64,000 nt of DNA from Nitrosomonas cryotolerans ATCC 49181 (GTDB lineage Bacteria; Pseudomonadota; Gammaproteobacteria; Burkholderiales; Nitrosomonadaceae): assembly GCF_900143275.1 (NCBI RefSeq), contig NZ_FSRO01000001.1, positions 1,878,116 through 1,942,115 on the forward strand, in the 5' to 3' direction. Below are positions 29,654-39,563 of the stretch, in pieces. The position numbers and the translations under genes were made by a program. Under the pieces are notes generated by a model. It saw only the letters and a list, made by a program, of their open reading frames with translations. It was not told the DNA's origin and did not search any database. Numbering within the stretch: the first letter of the stretch is position 1; every line of letters begins with the position of its first letter.

Positions 29654-29856
29654 TATGTACGCGAACAGGGGTTTGTGTAAAATGTAAAGTAATCCATAGT
29701 CATAACATCAATGCAGTGTGTAATGTCTAGCGGTCTGGTTGGCGAGGCTAGTCTTTGGAGATCGCGTAAACCCTGCTTGTATTTGGGTGCTCTTGGGCTA
29801 CAGTCACTGAATTGAAAATTCCCTTCTTTTATGAATGTATGAATGGAAGCAGTCAA
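29654..29856 (+). mobile_element. Decayed 3' end of an IS200/IS605-type tnpB element
   Basis: Over about 200 bp the sequence aligns with the last part and right end of the intact TnpB element at 40570-40759. Shared segments include aatccat...acatcaaYgcag...taatg, ccYtgYttgYattt and the terminal agcagtcaa (29848-29856). Stops and indels destroy the frame. It is therefore a remnant of a second copy, with the 5' three quarters missing. Confidence 0.75.
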
Positions 29857-29898
29857 AATAATAAATAGGCACATTATGGAATGCAGTTTTCCTGGGAA

Positions 29899-31071
29899 TT
29901 AGGAATTACTATCCTCCCAGTTATAGCCTAATAATCCTTGCATCATACGCACAATATAATAGCTAATCCAATTAATTGTATGGTTATAGCAGGATTGGCC
30001 ATCCCAGTTTGATCGTAATACCGGTATGGATTCCTCAGCGATCGCTTGTTTCAAACTCAATCTCAATGTGGCTGCAAATGACTGGTCACTAATAACCACA
30101 TTAGCTTCGCGCGCAAGCAATAGACTAAAGGGATCAATGTTAGAGGAACCAACGGTAGCCCAATGCTGATCAATTACGGCAACTTTGGCATGTAAATAGC
30201 TTTTATTGTATTCGTAAATCTCAATACCTGCATCGAGTAAGTTTCGATATAGTGCCCGTGTAGCGTGATATTGCAAGCGATATTCAGCCCTACCTTGTAA
30301 TAATAATATAACCTTCACACCACGTTGGGCAGCTCTACTCAAAGCAAGGCGGAAGTTCCTGCCTGGTAAGAAATAAGCATTAGCAATGATGATTTCGCTA
30401 TATGAATGAATGATTGCATGCAGATAAGCGCCTTCAATATCACGTCGATGACGTAGATTATCGCGTATTACAAGCGCGGCTAGTTGGTTGCCGCAAGGTT
30501 TATCAGTGGGTTGTAAGGCAATATGATTTGTCCAACGCTTTCTAAAGTGTGCCCATGCTACCAGCAACCACAAGCGTCTGGCTGCCGCATGAATTGTAAT
30601 AAGAAGTGGTCCTTCAATCAGAATTGCATAATCAAAACGAGGTGTGAGTTTCTTAGGATTGTGGAGATCGTCAATAATATTGATTCCTCCGACAAATGCC
30701 CGTTGCGCATCTAGCACCACGAGCTTACGATGCATGCGTCGTAATCGATAACGCCGCAGTTTTGAAAATAAAGACTCTTCTCTAAATATAAGTATTTTTA
30801 TTCCTACATTCAGCATGCCTCGTATTATTTTTTTCGGTAGATTTTGGGAACCAAAGCCATCTAATAATAAATGAACAGATACCCCACGTTGTGCCGCTCG
30901 TTTGAGTGCGTCAGAAATCCTAGTACCAGTGGCATCATATTCAAAAATATAGACTTCAAGATGTATCTCATATCGTGCTGCATCAATAGCGGCTTCCAAC
31001 ATTGGAAAATATTCTACGCCGTTATGTAGGAGGGTAATATTGTTGCCACCTATAAAACGGGGGATACTCAT
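29899..31071 (-). CDS. clsB: Cardiolipin synthase B (phospholipase D family)
   Basis: Protein of 390 residues with two HKD motifs: HRKLVVLDAQRAFVGG in the first half and HAKVAVIDQHWATVGSSNIDP in the second. There is no N-terminal membrane segment, as in ClsB rather than ClsA. It makes cardiolipin from phosphatidylglycerol and possibly other phospholipids at the inner membrane. The start overlaps the stop of the upstream endonuclease/phosphatase-type gene by 4 bp. The same pair (ybhP-clsB) occurs in enterobacteria. Confidence 0.92.
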   Translation of the reverse strand: MSIPRFIGGNNITLLHNGVEYFPMLEAAIDAARYEIHLEVYIFEYDATGTRISDALKRAAQRGVSVHLLLDGFGSQNLPKKIIRGMLNVGIKILIFREESLFSKLRRYRLRRMHRKLVVLDAQRAFVGGINIIDDLHNPKKLTPRFDYAILIEGPLLITIHAAARRLWLLVAWAHFRKRWTNHIALQPTDKPCGNQLAALVIRDNLRHRRDIEGAYLHAIIHSYSEIIIANAYFLPGRNFRLALSRAAQRGVKVILLLQGRAEYRLQYHATRALYRNLLDAGIEIYEYNKSYLHAKVAVIDQHWATVGSSNIDPFSLLLAREANVVISDQSFAATLRLSLKQAIAEESIPVLRSNWDGQSCYNHTINWISYYIVRMMQGLLGYNWEDSNS

Positions 31072-31874
31072 ATGCGAATTACCTTAGCTGATAATGCGGC
31101 ATGATCAGATATTTTTGACCATGGATCACCTTGGTAAATATGCGCCGTTTTTATGTGAAATCCGCGTACGTAAATGCGATCTAGACGTAACATTGGCAAT
31201 GCAGCGGGATAGCTGCGTGCTGCTCTGCCTCGGGTAGATTCAAAGACTTCTGTTAGACCCAGCTCGTCAGCTAAAATATAGCTGGCCATTTCACGCCAAT
31301 CGTTGAAATCGCCCGCAATCACTAATGGTGCTTGAGATGGCACCATTTGTTGGATACGCCTACCGAGTGCCTGTAATTGTCTGCGTTGTCCGCGTTTAAA
31401 CAATCCCAAATGGACACAGATGCAATGTAGATTTTCATGCCAACCGGGTACATTAATTTGGCAGTGAAGCATGCCCCGTTTTTCAAAACGATGCATGGAA
31501 ATATCTTCATTTTCACTGGATATGATGGGGTAGCGGCTTAGAATTGCATTACCATGATGGCCTTCATCGTATACCGCATTCTTTCCATAAGCAAAATCAC
31601 TCCAGACTGAATCTGCCAGAAATTCGTATTGGGAAAGACTTGGCCAATTCTTAAAATGAGCAGCATATGCTGTATGATGACCAACGACTTCTTGCAAAAA
31701 AACGATATCAACATTGAGTGCTCGTAAATGCTTACGTAACTCATGGACAATGATACGTTGGTTGAAGCTTGAGAAACCTTTATGGATGTTATATGTGGCA
31801 ATATGTAATTTATCAAGCACGGAATAAATAGTAACTTTGAATAGTCTGATAACTACAAAGTTGTTCCGGAACAA
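31068..31874 (-). CDS. Endonuclease/exonuclease/phosphatase-family protein (YbhP-like)
   Basis: Protein of 268 residues. Motifs of the DNase I-like metal-dependent fold are visible in order: LHIATYNIHKG, VDIVFLQEVVG, LVIAGDFNDW and the C-terminal KISDHAALSAKV with the Asp-His pair. No signal peptide is evident. It is coupled to clsB by a 4-bp overlap, so a phospholipid- or phosphodiester-directed activity is more likely than DNA cleavage. The first 20 residues may be over-extended, since the conserved domain starts near residue 21. Confidence 0.87.
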   Translation of the reverse strand: MFRNNFVVIRLFKVTIYSVLDKLHIATYNIHKGFSSFNQRIIVHELRKHLRALNVDIVFLQEVVGHHTAYAAHFKNWPSLSQYEFLADSVWSDFAYGKNAVYDEGHHGNAILSRYPIISSENEDISMHRFEKRGMLHCQINVPGWHENLHCICVHLGLFKRGQRRQLQALGRRIQQMVPSQAPLVIAGDFNDWREMASYILADELGLTEVFESTRGRAARSYPAALPMLRLDRIYVRGFHIKTAHIYQGDPWSKISDHAALSAKVIRI

Positions 31875-31938
31875 AAAATATTTTTATGGGCATAGCTGCT
31901 AATTACTTGTGCTTAAGTATTTTTACACTGATATGTGA

Positions 31939-33036
31939 CTATGATATTTCTAGCATTCGAGTCAAAGCAAGTTTTGCCAATTTTGATTCGTCTACGGGTA
32001 CTTTTATCTGATTAACTACTTTTTCATTAACCAAATTTTCCAGTGCCCAAGCTAGATGTTGCGGGTCAATTCGTGCCATAGTCGAGCACATGCAAACCAT
32101 TGGTGACATGAATTGTACTATTTTTTCCTGTGATTTGAATTCTTCACTGATGCGGCTGACCAGATTCAATTCTGTTCCAACCAACCAGCGAGTCCCTGCT
32201 TTTGCTTTGCTTATTGTATTGATAATATATTCAGTAGAACCCACGTAGTCCGATGCTTTGCATACTTCGTAACTACATTCTGGGTGAGAAATTACGAGTC
32301 CATCTGGATATTGATTACGAAAGCGCAGGATATGCTGTGGTTGAAACATCTGGTGTACCGAACAGTGTCCTTTCCATAGTAGAATTTTAGCTTTTTTTAT
32401 TTGTTCTGGAGTAAGGCCGCCCATTGGCTCATCAAAATCCCAAACCAACATCTCATCTAGTGGAATACCTAGTTTGTGCCCGCTCCAGCGACCGAGATGC
32501 TGATCTGGGAAGAACAAGACTTTTTCACGTTGCGCAAAGGACCATTCTAGAATCTTGGTGGCATTACTAGAAGTACAGACGATGCCGCCATGCTCGCCAC
32601 AAAAAGCCTTTAAATCAGCAGCTGAATTAATGTAAGTTATGGGCGTAATGACCTCTTCAGGATCGAGTATCTCGGCAAGTTCACGCCAAGCATGCTCCAC
32701 CTTGGAGAGACTTGCCATATCAGCCATTGAGCAGCCGGCTGCAAGATCAGGCAAGATAACAGTTTGTTCTGAGCTAGAGAGAATATCGGCGACTTCAGCC
32801 ATAAAATGTACGCCGCAGAATACCAGATAATCTGCGTTAGTCTGAGCGGCAAGATATGAAAGCTTCAATGAATCGCCAGTAAGATCAGCATATTTATAGA
32901 CATCCGCTCGTTGATAATGATGCGCCAATATAATGACGCGCTTTCCTAATTTATTCTTGGCTGCAGTGATACGTTGTGCGCAGATATCATCTTGCATCTG
33001 ATCAAAATGCTCGAACTTAATGGCTTCCATATACAT
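31939..33036 (-). CDS. nadA: Quinolinate synthase A
   Basis: Protein of 365 residues. It condenses iminoaspartate with dihydroxyacetone phosphate to quinolinate in NAD synthesis. It carries the three conserved Cys for the 4Fe-4S cluster: YLVFCGVHFMAEVA, HPECSYEVC and PMVCMCSTMARI. The substrate-binding LAHHYQ motif is present near the N-terminus. It is transcribed alone, divergent from the lptC operon. A second in-frame ATG two codons later is possible. Confidence 0.96.
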   Translation of the reverse strand: MYMEAIKFEHFDQMQDDICAQRITAAKNKLGKRVIILAHHYQRADVYKYADLTGDSLKLSYLAAQTNADYLVFCGVHFMAEVADILSSSEQTVILPDLAAGCSMADMASLSKVEHAWRELAEILDPEEVITPITYINSAADLKAFCGEHGGIVCTSSNATKILEWSFAQREKVLFFPDQHLGRWSGHKLGIPLDEMLVWDFDEPMGGLTPEQIKKAKILLWKGHCSVHQMFQPQHILRFRNQYPDGLVISHPECSYEVCKASDYVGSTEYIINTISKAKAGTRWLVGTELNLVSRISEEFKSQEKIVQFMSPMVCMCSTMARIDPQHLAWALENLVNEKVVNQIKVPVDESKLAKLALTRMLEIS

Positions 33037-33328
33037 GACCGTTTCTTTATTTATTACGTCTAAAAAGGAACATTAACACATTTGGATACATATTCAAGTT
33101 TGGGATTTAAAAATATACAAGCGAATGGGGCGAGATCTCGGCGAATGTAGTGATATGAGATAGCCAGTTGTCAATTAAACGGATTTTTAGGCTAAATACG
33201 CTATGCTGCCCTATCATGTATAGCGCATGAGTTCTGGTATAATTTGTTTTGTAAACATTCTTGCTATTGGAGTCAGACTGATATTCAAAATTTTAGATTC
33301 TAAATAGATTGATGCATTCTAAATTTAA
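33037..33328 (+). promoter_or_regulatory. Divergent nadA/lptC region with extended -10 promoter
   Basis: The 292-bp divergent region holds TGGTATAAT at 33235-33243, a perfect extended -10 (TGnTATAAT), about 85 bp ahead of lptC on the plus strand. A short stem cgctat/atagcg lies just upstream (33199-33225). The nadA promoter on the other strand was not identified. Confidence 0.5.
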
Positions 33329-33892
33329 ATGATTAATCGCCTGCATCTCAGTTTTCCCCTGATACTTCTGATTATCATTGTGTTATTGACGTTCTGGCTG
33401 GATCAAGCGGTGCAGCCCGCAGCGATAACGCAAGATAATGAAGCGTATCGTCATCCTGATTATATTGTGGAAAATCTTTCAGGAATTCGCATGGATCATG
33501 AGAAAGTTGTGAGCAGAACTTATTTTGCAGAAAAAATGTTTCACTATCTAAATGAGGATATTACTCATCTAGAAAAAATACATTTTATGAGTACTCAACC
33601 GGGCAAACCGTTGATGCGAATGGTTGCGGATCGGGCTGAATTGTTAGGTAACGGAGAAGATATTTATCTTACCGGTCATGTGACGATATTGAGAGGGTCA
33701 GATGATGAAAAAGATAAGATAACCATGGTGACCAGTTTTTTGCATCTTATTCCGGATGAAAATATTGCCAAGACGGGCGAATCTGTAACTATTTCCAGGT
33801 CAAATACTACGATTGATGCAATTGGGTTTGAATTAGATAATCGTACTGGTATGGTCCAATTGTTATCGCGCGTGCGAGCTGTTGATAAATGA
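33329..33892 (+). CDS. lptC: LPS export system protein LptC
   Basis: Protein of 187 residues with an N-terminal membrane anchor (FPLILLIIIVLLTFWLDQAV) and an LptC-type beta-jellyroll (YRHPDYIVENLSGIRMDHEG-like start, repeated short beta strands). It hands LPS from LptBFG to LptA at the inner membrane. It is followed by lptA after 45 bp and lptB, the standard order. The kdsD/kdsC genes that often precede it are absent here. Confidence 0.93.
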   Translation: MINRLHLSFPLILLIIIVLLTFWLDQAVQPAAITQDNEAYRHPDYIVENLSGIRMDHEKVVSRTYFAEKMFHYLNEDITHLEKIHFMSTQPGKPLMRMVADRAELLGNGEDIYLTGHVTILRGSDDEKDKITMVTSFLHLIPDENIAKTGESVTISRSNTTIDAIGFELDNRTGMVQLLSRVRAVDK

Positions 33893-33937
33893 TACTGACT
33901 AATAAACACTAGCTGGCGATTTGTTAATAAAAAATAT

Positions 33938-34489
33938 ATGAAGACTCATTTTCTAGCTTTCTTATTCAGTCTGTTTTTTACACAGACCGTTTTGGCTGAG
34001 CGTGCTGATCGCGATAAGCCTATTCATTTAGAAGCTGATCGTGCAACCGTGGAAGATGTCAATCGAAAAGATGGTAATCGAATTAGCGTATTCACAGGTA
34101 ATGTCGTACTCACTCAGGGAACGCTGCTTATTCGTGCTGACAAAGTGGTCATGAAAGAGGATGCTTATGGTTTTCGATATGCGACTGCTTGGGGAGATCT
34201 CGTTAGTTTTCGGCAGAAGCGTGATGGACTGAATGAATATATTGAGGGATGGGGTAAACGAGTTGAGTTGGACAATAAAACTGACAAGATAGAATTGTTT
34301 AGGAAGGCACGCTTAAAACGTGGATTGGATGAAGTTCAAGGAGATTATATCTCTTATGATATGGACAGCGAATTTTTCCAGGTGATCGGGAGCAACGAAC
34401 GAGGTGTTGAAACGGGTCTTGATAATCGAGTTCGGGTGGTGATTCAACCGAAGAATAAACCTGATAACGCAGATACGGATACGCCGTAA
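33938..34489 (+). CDS. lptA: LPS transport periplasmic protein LptA
   Basis: Protein of 183 residues. The signal peptide ends TVLAE before RADRDKP. The LptA/OstA-like jellyroll has PIHLEADRATVED, VFTGNVVLTQGTLLIRADKV and DNKTDKIELFRKARLKRG. It forms the periplasmic bridge carrying LPS to the outer membrane. It lies between lptC and lptB. Confidence 0.94.
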   Translation: MKTHFLAFLFSLFFTQTVLAERADRDKPIHLEADRATVEDVNRKDGNRISVFTGNVVLTQGTLLIRADKVVMKEDAYGFRYATAWGDLVSFRQKRDGLNEYIEGWGKRVELDNKTDKIELFRKARLKRGLDEVQGDYISYDMDSEFFQVIGSNERGVETGLDNRVRVVIQPKNKPDNADTDTP

Positions 34490-34529
34490 AACCTCATGCT
34501 AATCGATGACCGAGCTTTAGATCTAGGAA

Positions 34530-35252
34530 ATGAGTAAATTAGAAGCTAATCATTTAAAAAAGCAATATAAGTCGCGTACAGTAGTGCACGATGTTTCTTT
34601 TTCTCTTGCGAGTGGTGAAGTCATTGGTTTGCTAGGGCCTAACGGTGCAGGTAAAACAACCTGCTTTTATATGGTTGTGGGATTAGTGCCGCTTAATGGG
34701 GGAGGTATTTATTTGGATGGCCATGATTTAAGCCAGATGCCGATTCATCATCGTGCTCGCCTTGGCATCAGCTATTTACCCCAGGAAGCATCAATTTTTC
34801 GACGCTTATCTGTAGAGGATAATATTCTCGCTGTACTGGAGTTACAGAACTTTAACTCTGATGAGATACAAAAACATTTAAATGATTTGTTAAACGATCT
34901 TCATATTAGTCACTTGCGCACTAATCCTGCTATTAGTTTGTCTGGAGGAGAGCGCCGCCGTGTAGAAATTGCTCGGGCATTAGCATCACAACCACGCTTT
35001 ATTCTATTGGATGAGCCTTTTGCAGGTGTGGACCCTATTGCTGTAATTGATATACAAAAAGTAATCCGTTTTCTTAAGGAACGTAATATTGGTGTGCTCA
35101 TTACTGATCACAATGTGAGAGAGACATTAGGAATTTGTGACCGAGCCTATATTATCAGTGAGGGAACGGTCTTGGCTAACGGGAAGCCTGATGAAATTAT
35201 TTATAATGAGCGTGTAAGAAAAGTATATTTAGGAGAACATTTTCGACTATAA
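34530..35252 (+). CDS. lptB: LPS export ABC transporter ATP-binding protein LptB
   Basis: Protein of 240 residues with Walker [10 protein letters not shown], signature LSGGERRR, Walker [14 protein letters not shown] and switch His in ITDHNVRE. It powers LPS extraction through LptFG, which are encoded elsewhere. It is followed by rpoN after 54 bp, as in most Proteobacteria. Confidence 0.97.
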   Translation: MSKLEANHLKKQYKSRTVVHDVSFSLASGEVIGLLGPNGAGKTTCFYMVVGLVPLNGGGIYLDGHDLSQMPIHHRARLGISYLPQEASIFRRLSVEDNILAVLELQNFNSDEIQKHLNDLLNDLHISHLRTNPAISLSGGERRRVEIARALASQPRFILLDEPFAGVDPIAVIDIQKVIRFLKERNIGVLITDHNVRETLGICDRAYIISEGTVLANGKPDEIIYNERVRKVYLGEHFRL

Positions 35253-35306
35253 AGATGATGTTTGAATTAATCCGAGGTTACATGTAACTGCTGTTTTACT
35301 AAAGTA

Positions 35307-36761
35307 ATGAAGCCAACTCTCCAGCTAAAATTATCACAGCAAATAAAACTTACACCACAACTACAGCAATCCATTCGATTGTTGCAGTTGTCTACGCTAG
35401 AGTTAAGTCAGGAAATAGAACGCATAATGCAGGAGAATCCGTTACTGGAATGGGATAATTGCTCTGATTACAGAGATGTGCAACCAGGTAATAATTCAGA
35501 ATTGCTCATGTCAGATTCGTCGGACTTCCAGGATGACGCAGCTAAAGAGGTCATTTCAGTAGAGAATATGACTACGACAGTGATGAGTCAGAACAATGAA
35601 TCTGATTGGAAGCAAGACCATGATTTTTACAATGGCTCGCGCGAAGATGAATATGAGCTGCCGCAATTGGCTGCAAAGCCGATTAGTTTACGCGAGCATT
35701 TGAATGTACAAATTAGTCAAAGTCAGATTTCTGAACGCGATAAGAGCATCGTAGGTTTGTTGATTGATAGCCTGAATGATGATGGTTATCTTGTTCAGGA
35801 TTTGCAGGAATTGGTTGAGATATTGCCGCCGCAGCTTGAAATCGATATGGATGATATGCATATTGCTCTTGCGTACTTACAGCATCTAGACCCATCTGGA
35901 GTTGGAGCACGTAATTTGAGAGAATGTCTTATGTTACAGTTACAGCTGCAGCCAGTTGAGACGCCTTATCGCGATCAAGCGTTATTATTGGTAAATGAAT
36001 ATTTAGAAATTCTGGCATCACGGAATTTTGGCCAGATTAAAAAATTACTGAGTTGCGATGATGATTGTTTACGTTCAGTTCAGCAATTGATTACTCATCT
36101 TAACCCGCGCCCAGGAGCAATATTCAACTCTGAAGATGTGCGTTATATTGTGCCAGATGTGATTGTAAAAAAAATGAATGGAATCTGGGTGGCGAATCTT
36201 AATCTAAATGCTATTCCACGTCTTAGTGTTAATCGTCTTTATGCCAATATACTGAACCAGCGTCATCATGATTCAGCGCATGGATTGGCTAGCCAGTTAA
36301 GCGAAGCTAAATGGCTTATTAAAAATATTCATCAACGTTTCAGTACCATCCTGAGTGTGTCCAGTGCGATTGTTGAGCGCCAGCAACAGTTCTTTAAATA
36401 TGGAGCAGTGGCTATGCGTCCACTTGTATTACGAGAAATAGCCGATAATCTAAATTTGCACGAATCAACCGTATCACGTGTGACCACTCAAAAATTTATG
36501 CATACTCCTCGTGGTATATTTGAACTTAAGTATTTTTTTGGCAGTCATGTTGCGACAAATACGGGTGGTGTTTGCTCTGCTACCGCCATTCGTGAGTTAA
36601 TTAAGCAATTAGTAAAAACTGAGAATCCACAAAAACCACTGAGTGATAGCCGGATTTCAAAAATTCTAGGACAACAGGATATCGTTGTGGCTCGTCGTAC
36701 CGTAGCAAAATATCGGGAGTCAATGCAAATTCCCCCGACTAATCTTCGTAAGTCATTTTAA
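35307..36761 (+). CDS. rpoN: RNA polymerase sigma-54 factor
   Basis: Protein of 484 residues. Region I is Gln/Leu-rich (LSQQIKLTPQLQQSIRLLQL), followed by an acidic linker, a core-binding region, a DNA-binding helix-turn-helix and the RpoN box ARRTVAKYRE near the C-terminus. It directs transcription of nitrogen- and stress-related genes with AAA activators; IHF (ihfA in this window) often assists. It is followed by hpf after 19 bp. Confidence 0.98.
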   Translation: MKPTLQLKLSQQIKLTPQLQQSIRLLQLSTLELSQEIERIMQENPLLEWDNCSDYRDVQPGNNSELLMSDSSDFQDDAAKEVISVENMTTTVMSQNNESDWKQDHDFYNGSREDEYELPQLAAKPISLREHLNVQISQSQISERDKSIVGLLIDSLNDDGYLVQDLQELVEILPPQLEIDMDDMHIALAYLQHLDPSGVGARNLRECLMLQLQLQPVETPYRDQALLLVNEYLEILASRNFGQIKKLLSCDDDCLRSVQQLITHLNPRPGAIFNSEDVRYIVPDVIVKKMNGIWVANLNLNAIPRLSVNRLYANILNQRHHDSAHGLASQLSEAKWLIKNIHQRFSTILSVSSAIVERQQQFFKYGAVAMRPLVLREIADNLNLHESTVSRVTTQKFMHTPRGIFELKYFFGSHVATNTGGVCSATAIRELIKQLVKTENPQKPLSDSRISKILGQQDIVVARRTVAKYRESMQIPPTNLRKSF

Positions 36762-36780
36762 TAGGAATTAAGGAGACATA

Positions 36781-37107
36781 ATGAATCTCAATCTTACTGG
36801 TAACCACGTAGAAATTACGCCCGCGATGCGCGAATATGTTATTTCTAAGATAAATAAAATCACGCGCCATTTTGATCATGTAATCGATGTTACAGTGACA
36901 TTGTCGGTGGAGAAACATGGACAAAAAGCTGAAGCAAACGTGCACGTGCGGGGAAAGGATATCTTTGTTGAAGCGGATGGTACTAATATGTATGCATCAA
37001 TCGATAACCTGATAGACAAGCTAGATCGACAAATACTTAAACATAAAGAGAAGAACCTGGAGCGTCGCAATGAAGGTGCATTGAAAGACCAGGATTTTGA
37101 GATATAG
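36781..37107 (+). CDS. hpf: Short ribosome hibernation promoting factor (HPF/YhbH)
   Basis: Protein of 108 residues, the short HPF type. It begins MNLNLTGNHVEITPAMREYV with the beta-alpha-beta ribosome-binding fold, and its C-terminus is LERRNEGALKDQ. It binds the 30S decoding region to inactivate ribosomes in starvation. It has a good AAGGAGAC site and lies in the conserved rpoN-hpf-ptsN order. Confidence 0.96.
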   Translation: MNLNLTGNHVEITPAMREYVISKINKITRHFDHVIDVTVTLSVEKHGQKAEANVHVRGKDIFVEADGTNMYASIDNLIDKLDRQILKHKEKNLERRNEGALKDQDFEI

Positions 37108-37245
37108 AAATAATTTAAATATAACTCACATTATTGAGAATGATGACTATGGCTTTTATTTGGCCAAGATAATTTTTGTAGTAGGGCTAATAAGTAAGAA
37201 AAAGAATACTTCATTGCCATTTAACGGAAATAACTTTATTTTTCT

Positions 37246-37713
37246 ATGAATCTCATTTCACAATTATTACCGCTATCCAATGTTATCGTTGATTTAGATG
37301 TTGCTAGCAAGAAACGCGTATTTGAACAAGCTGGATTATTATTTGAGAACACATTACAGGTGGCGCGTAGTCAGGTTTTTGATAGCTTGTTTGCTCGTGA
37401 AAAACTGGGTTCTACTGGTCTTGGTCAAGGGGTAGCCATTCCACATGGTAGGATTAAAGGATTGCGTGAAGCTGTAGCAGCATTGGTTAGAATGAAAGAG
37501 GCAATCCCATTTGATGCGCCTGATGGTCAACCAGTGAATCTTGCCTGCATTCTGCTTGTTCCTGAAAAAGCGACTGATAAACATTTGCAAATCCTCAGTG
37601 AGTTGGCACAGATGTTCAGTGATAGGAGTTTTCGCGAAAATCTTTTACGTAGTAAAGATGCTGTAGAGATTCATAAGCTTATTGTTGATTGGACACCGAA
37701 TGCCTCAAATTAG
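37246..37713 (+). CDS. ptsN: Nitrogen-PTS EIIA component PtsN
   Basis: Protein of 155 residues. The phosphorylated His67 lies in GQGVAIPHGRIKGL. The fold is that of fructose-type EIIA. It acts in a regulatory phosphotransfer chain with EI-Ntr and NPr rather than in sugar uptake. It overlaps the region where the next gene starts (hprK, about 14 bp). Confidence 0.96.
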   Translation: MNLISQLLPLSNVIVDLDVASKKRVFEQAGLLFENTLQVARSQVFDSLFAREKLGSTGLGQGVAIPHGRIKGLREAVAALVRMKEAIPFDAPDGQPVNLACILLVPEKATDKHLQILSELAQMFSDRSFRENLLRSKDAVEIHKLIVDWTPNASN

Positions 37714-38647
37714 TATAGCGCAATTATTTAATGATAAAAAAGGGAAGCTGGGTTTAACCTGGGAAGAGGGACAGGCAGGAGGTGAAAAGCAACTCAATGA
37801 TGAAGCTATTGCTCAATCTAGACAAGGGGTGATAGGCCATCTCAATTTTATACATCCTAATTGGATACAGGTATTAAGTAATGCTGAAGTTAATTATCTA
37901 AATCAATTAGATCCTACTTCCCTTGAAAATAAAATAAAGCAATTAACCCAAAGCGGAATCGCCTGTATTATTGTTGCTGACGGTGGGGAAGTGCCGGTTT
38001 CAATGCGAGCGATGGCAAGCACTAATCTTATACCCTTATTGTGTTCACCTTATCCGAGTCTGGAAGTAATTTGGTTGTTGCGTACTTATCTGGGGCATGT
38101 CTTGGCCCCATCTAGCTGTTTGCATGGCGTACTTCTGGATGTGCTGGGAATGGGCGTATTAATAACTGGAGAGAGCGGTGTTGGTAAAAGCGAGTTGGCT
38201 TTGGAGCTGATAAGTCGTGGTCATGGATTAGTAGCTGATGATGTTGTAGAGCTACGCCGTATCGCGCCGGAGACATTAGAAGGCCGCTGTCCGCCGATGT
38301 TACGTGATTTTCTTGAAGTACGTGGATTGGGAATGTTGAATATACGTACTATTTTTGGTGAAACGGCAGTACGTCGGCGGAAAAATATGAAATTGATCGT
38401 ACATTTACAAAACTCAGGTGGTACAGATGCCAACTTATTGGAGCGATTACCTTTAAGTAATTTGAATGAAAACATTATGAATGTGGATGTTCGCAAAGTT
38501 ATTATCCCTGTTGCTGCAGGCCGTAATTTAGCTGTATTAGTGGAGGCCGCAGTGCGTAATTATGTCTTGCAGTTAAGAGGTATTGACGGCACTAAAGATT
38601 TTATTGAACGGCATGATCAAGAAATGAGGGATGTTCAAGCAGAATAA
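37700..38647 (+). CDS. hprK: HPr kinase/phosphorylase
   Basis: Protein of 315 residues from ATG 37700 (MPQISIAQLFNDKKGKLGL), overlapping ptsN. Walker A is GESGVGKSELALELI, the catalytic His/Asp stretch is GHGLVADDVVEL, and the family signature is EVRGLGMLNIRTIFG. It phosphorylates and dephosphorylates Ser46 of HPr-type proteins. The rapZ and ptsI/H genes that often follow in betaproteobacteria are not present; a MITE and ubiX follow instead. Confidence 0.95.
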   Translation: MPQISIAQLFNDKKGKLGLTWEEGQAGGEKQLNDEAIAQSRQGVIGHLNFIHPNWIQVLSNAEVNYLNQLDPTSLENKIKQLTQSGIACIIVADGGEVPVSMRAMASTNLIPLLCSPYPSLEVIWLLRTYLGHVLAPSSCLHGVLLDVLGMGVLITGESGVGKSELALELISRGHGLVADDVVELRRIAPETLEGRCPPMLRDFLEVRGLGMLNIRTIFGETAVRRRKNMKLIVHLQNSGGTDANLLERLPLSNLNENIMNVDVRKVIIPVAAGRNLAVLVEAAVRNYVLQLRGIDGTKDFIERHDQEMRDVQAE

Positions 38648-38713
38648 GCCTGAAGAATTATTTAGTACAGTATCGTATTTGTAGAGTTGGTTCTAAGCTT
38701 ACGTATATATCGG

Positions 38714-38803
38714 GAGACTTTTGAAAAATTTCTCGCCAAAAGTTTCTAATCTATTGATTATAAAGAGTTAATTTTTCAACTATTGGGGTTTTGCAAAGGT
38801 CTC
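38714..38803 (-). mobile_element. MITE-like element (90 bp) directly upstream of ubiX
   Basis: It begins gagacttttgaaaaatttc, ends ggggttttgcaaaggtctc, and has the family interior in inverted orientation. Perfect 5-bp target duplications atcgg lie at 38709-38713 and 38804-38808. Its end is 12 bp from the ubiX ATG, so it displaced whatever was the native leader. Confidence 0.92.
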
Positions 38804-38815
38804 ATCGGGTAAAAA

Positions 38816-39436
38816 ATGAAAAATTCTCAAACCATCACGCTTGCTTACACGGGAGCTTCTGGTATGCCGTATGGAATCCGCCTGTTAGAAATGTTGCTGG
38901 CTGAAGGCAATTCTGTATACCTACTTTATTCAAAAGTAGCCCAAATTGTTGCACAGCAGGAAATGAAGCTGATAATGCCATCTCGTGCTCAAGAAGCAGA
39001 AGTATTTTTCAATAATTATTTCGGGTTAGCTCAAGGGCAATTACGCGTATTCGGACGGGAGGAGTGGTTTGCACCGGTTGCTTCGGGTTCTAATCCTGCG
39101 GATTCGATGGTTATTTGTCCCTGCACGATGGGTACGCTAGCAGCCATTGCAGCAGGATTAAACCAGAAGCTGATTGAACGAGCTGCAGATGTGATGCTGA
39201 AGGAGAATCGTAAACTGATATTGGTTCCGCGCGAAATGCCATTTTCGATCATCCATCTTGAGAATATGTTAAAACTTGCGCGTAGCGGTGCTGTTATCCT
39301 GCCGGCTAATCCGGGTTTTTATCATCATCCAGAGACTATACAGGATATGGTTGATTTTGTTGTTGCGCGCATATTGGATCAGCTGGGTGTAACGCATACA
39401 TTAACACCACGCTGGGGTGAATCACAACTAAGTTAG
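38816..39436 (+). CDS. ubiX: Flavin prenyltransferase UbiX
   Basis: Protein of 206 residues with the flavoprotein fold: YTGASGMPYGIRLLEMLL (FMN phosphate site), APVASGSNPADSMVICPCTMGTLAAIA and LVPREMPFSIIHLENM. It makes the prenylated FMN cofactor used by UbiD in ubiquinone synthesis. No ribosome site is obvious between the MITE end and the ATG, so its expression may rely on the inserted element. Confidence 0.96.
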   Translation: MKNSQTITLAYTGASGMPYGIRLLEMLLAEGNSVYLLYSKVAQIVAQQEMKLIMPSRAQEAEVFFNNYFGLAQGQLRVFGREEWFAPVASGSNPADSMVICPCTMGTLAAIAAGLNQKLIERAADVMLKENRKLILVPREMPFSIIHLENMLKLARSGAVILPANPGFYHHPETIQDMVDFVVARILDQLGVTHTLTPRWGESQLS

Positions 39437-39563
39437 TGGAAGTATCTTTACTTTATCATCTCAACTTCCGGAAAACCCCGGTCTTAAGGCCGGGGATGGA
39501 TAGGGAGTCAGCTTCGCTGATACTAAAGCCTGTTTTTTCACCTATTTCTGTTACAGTGTGTTA

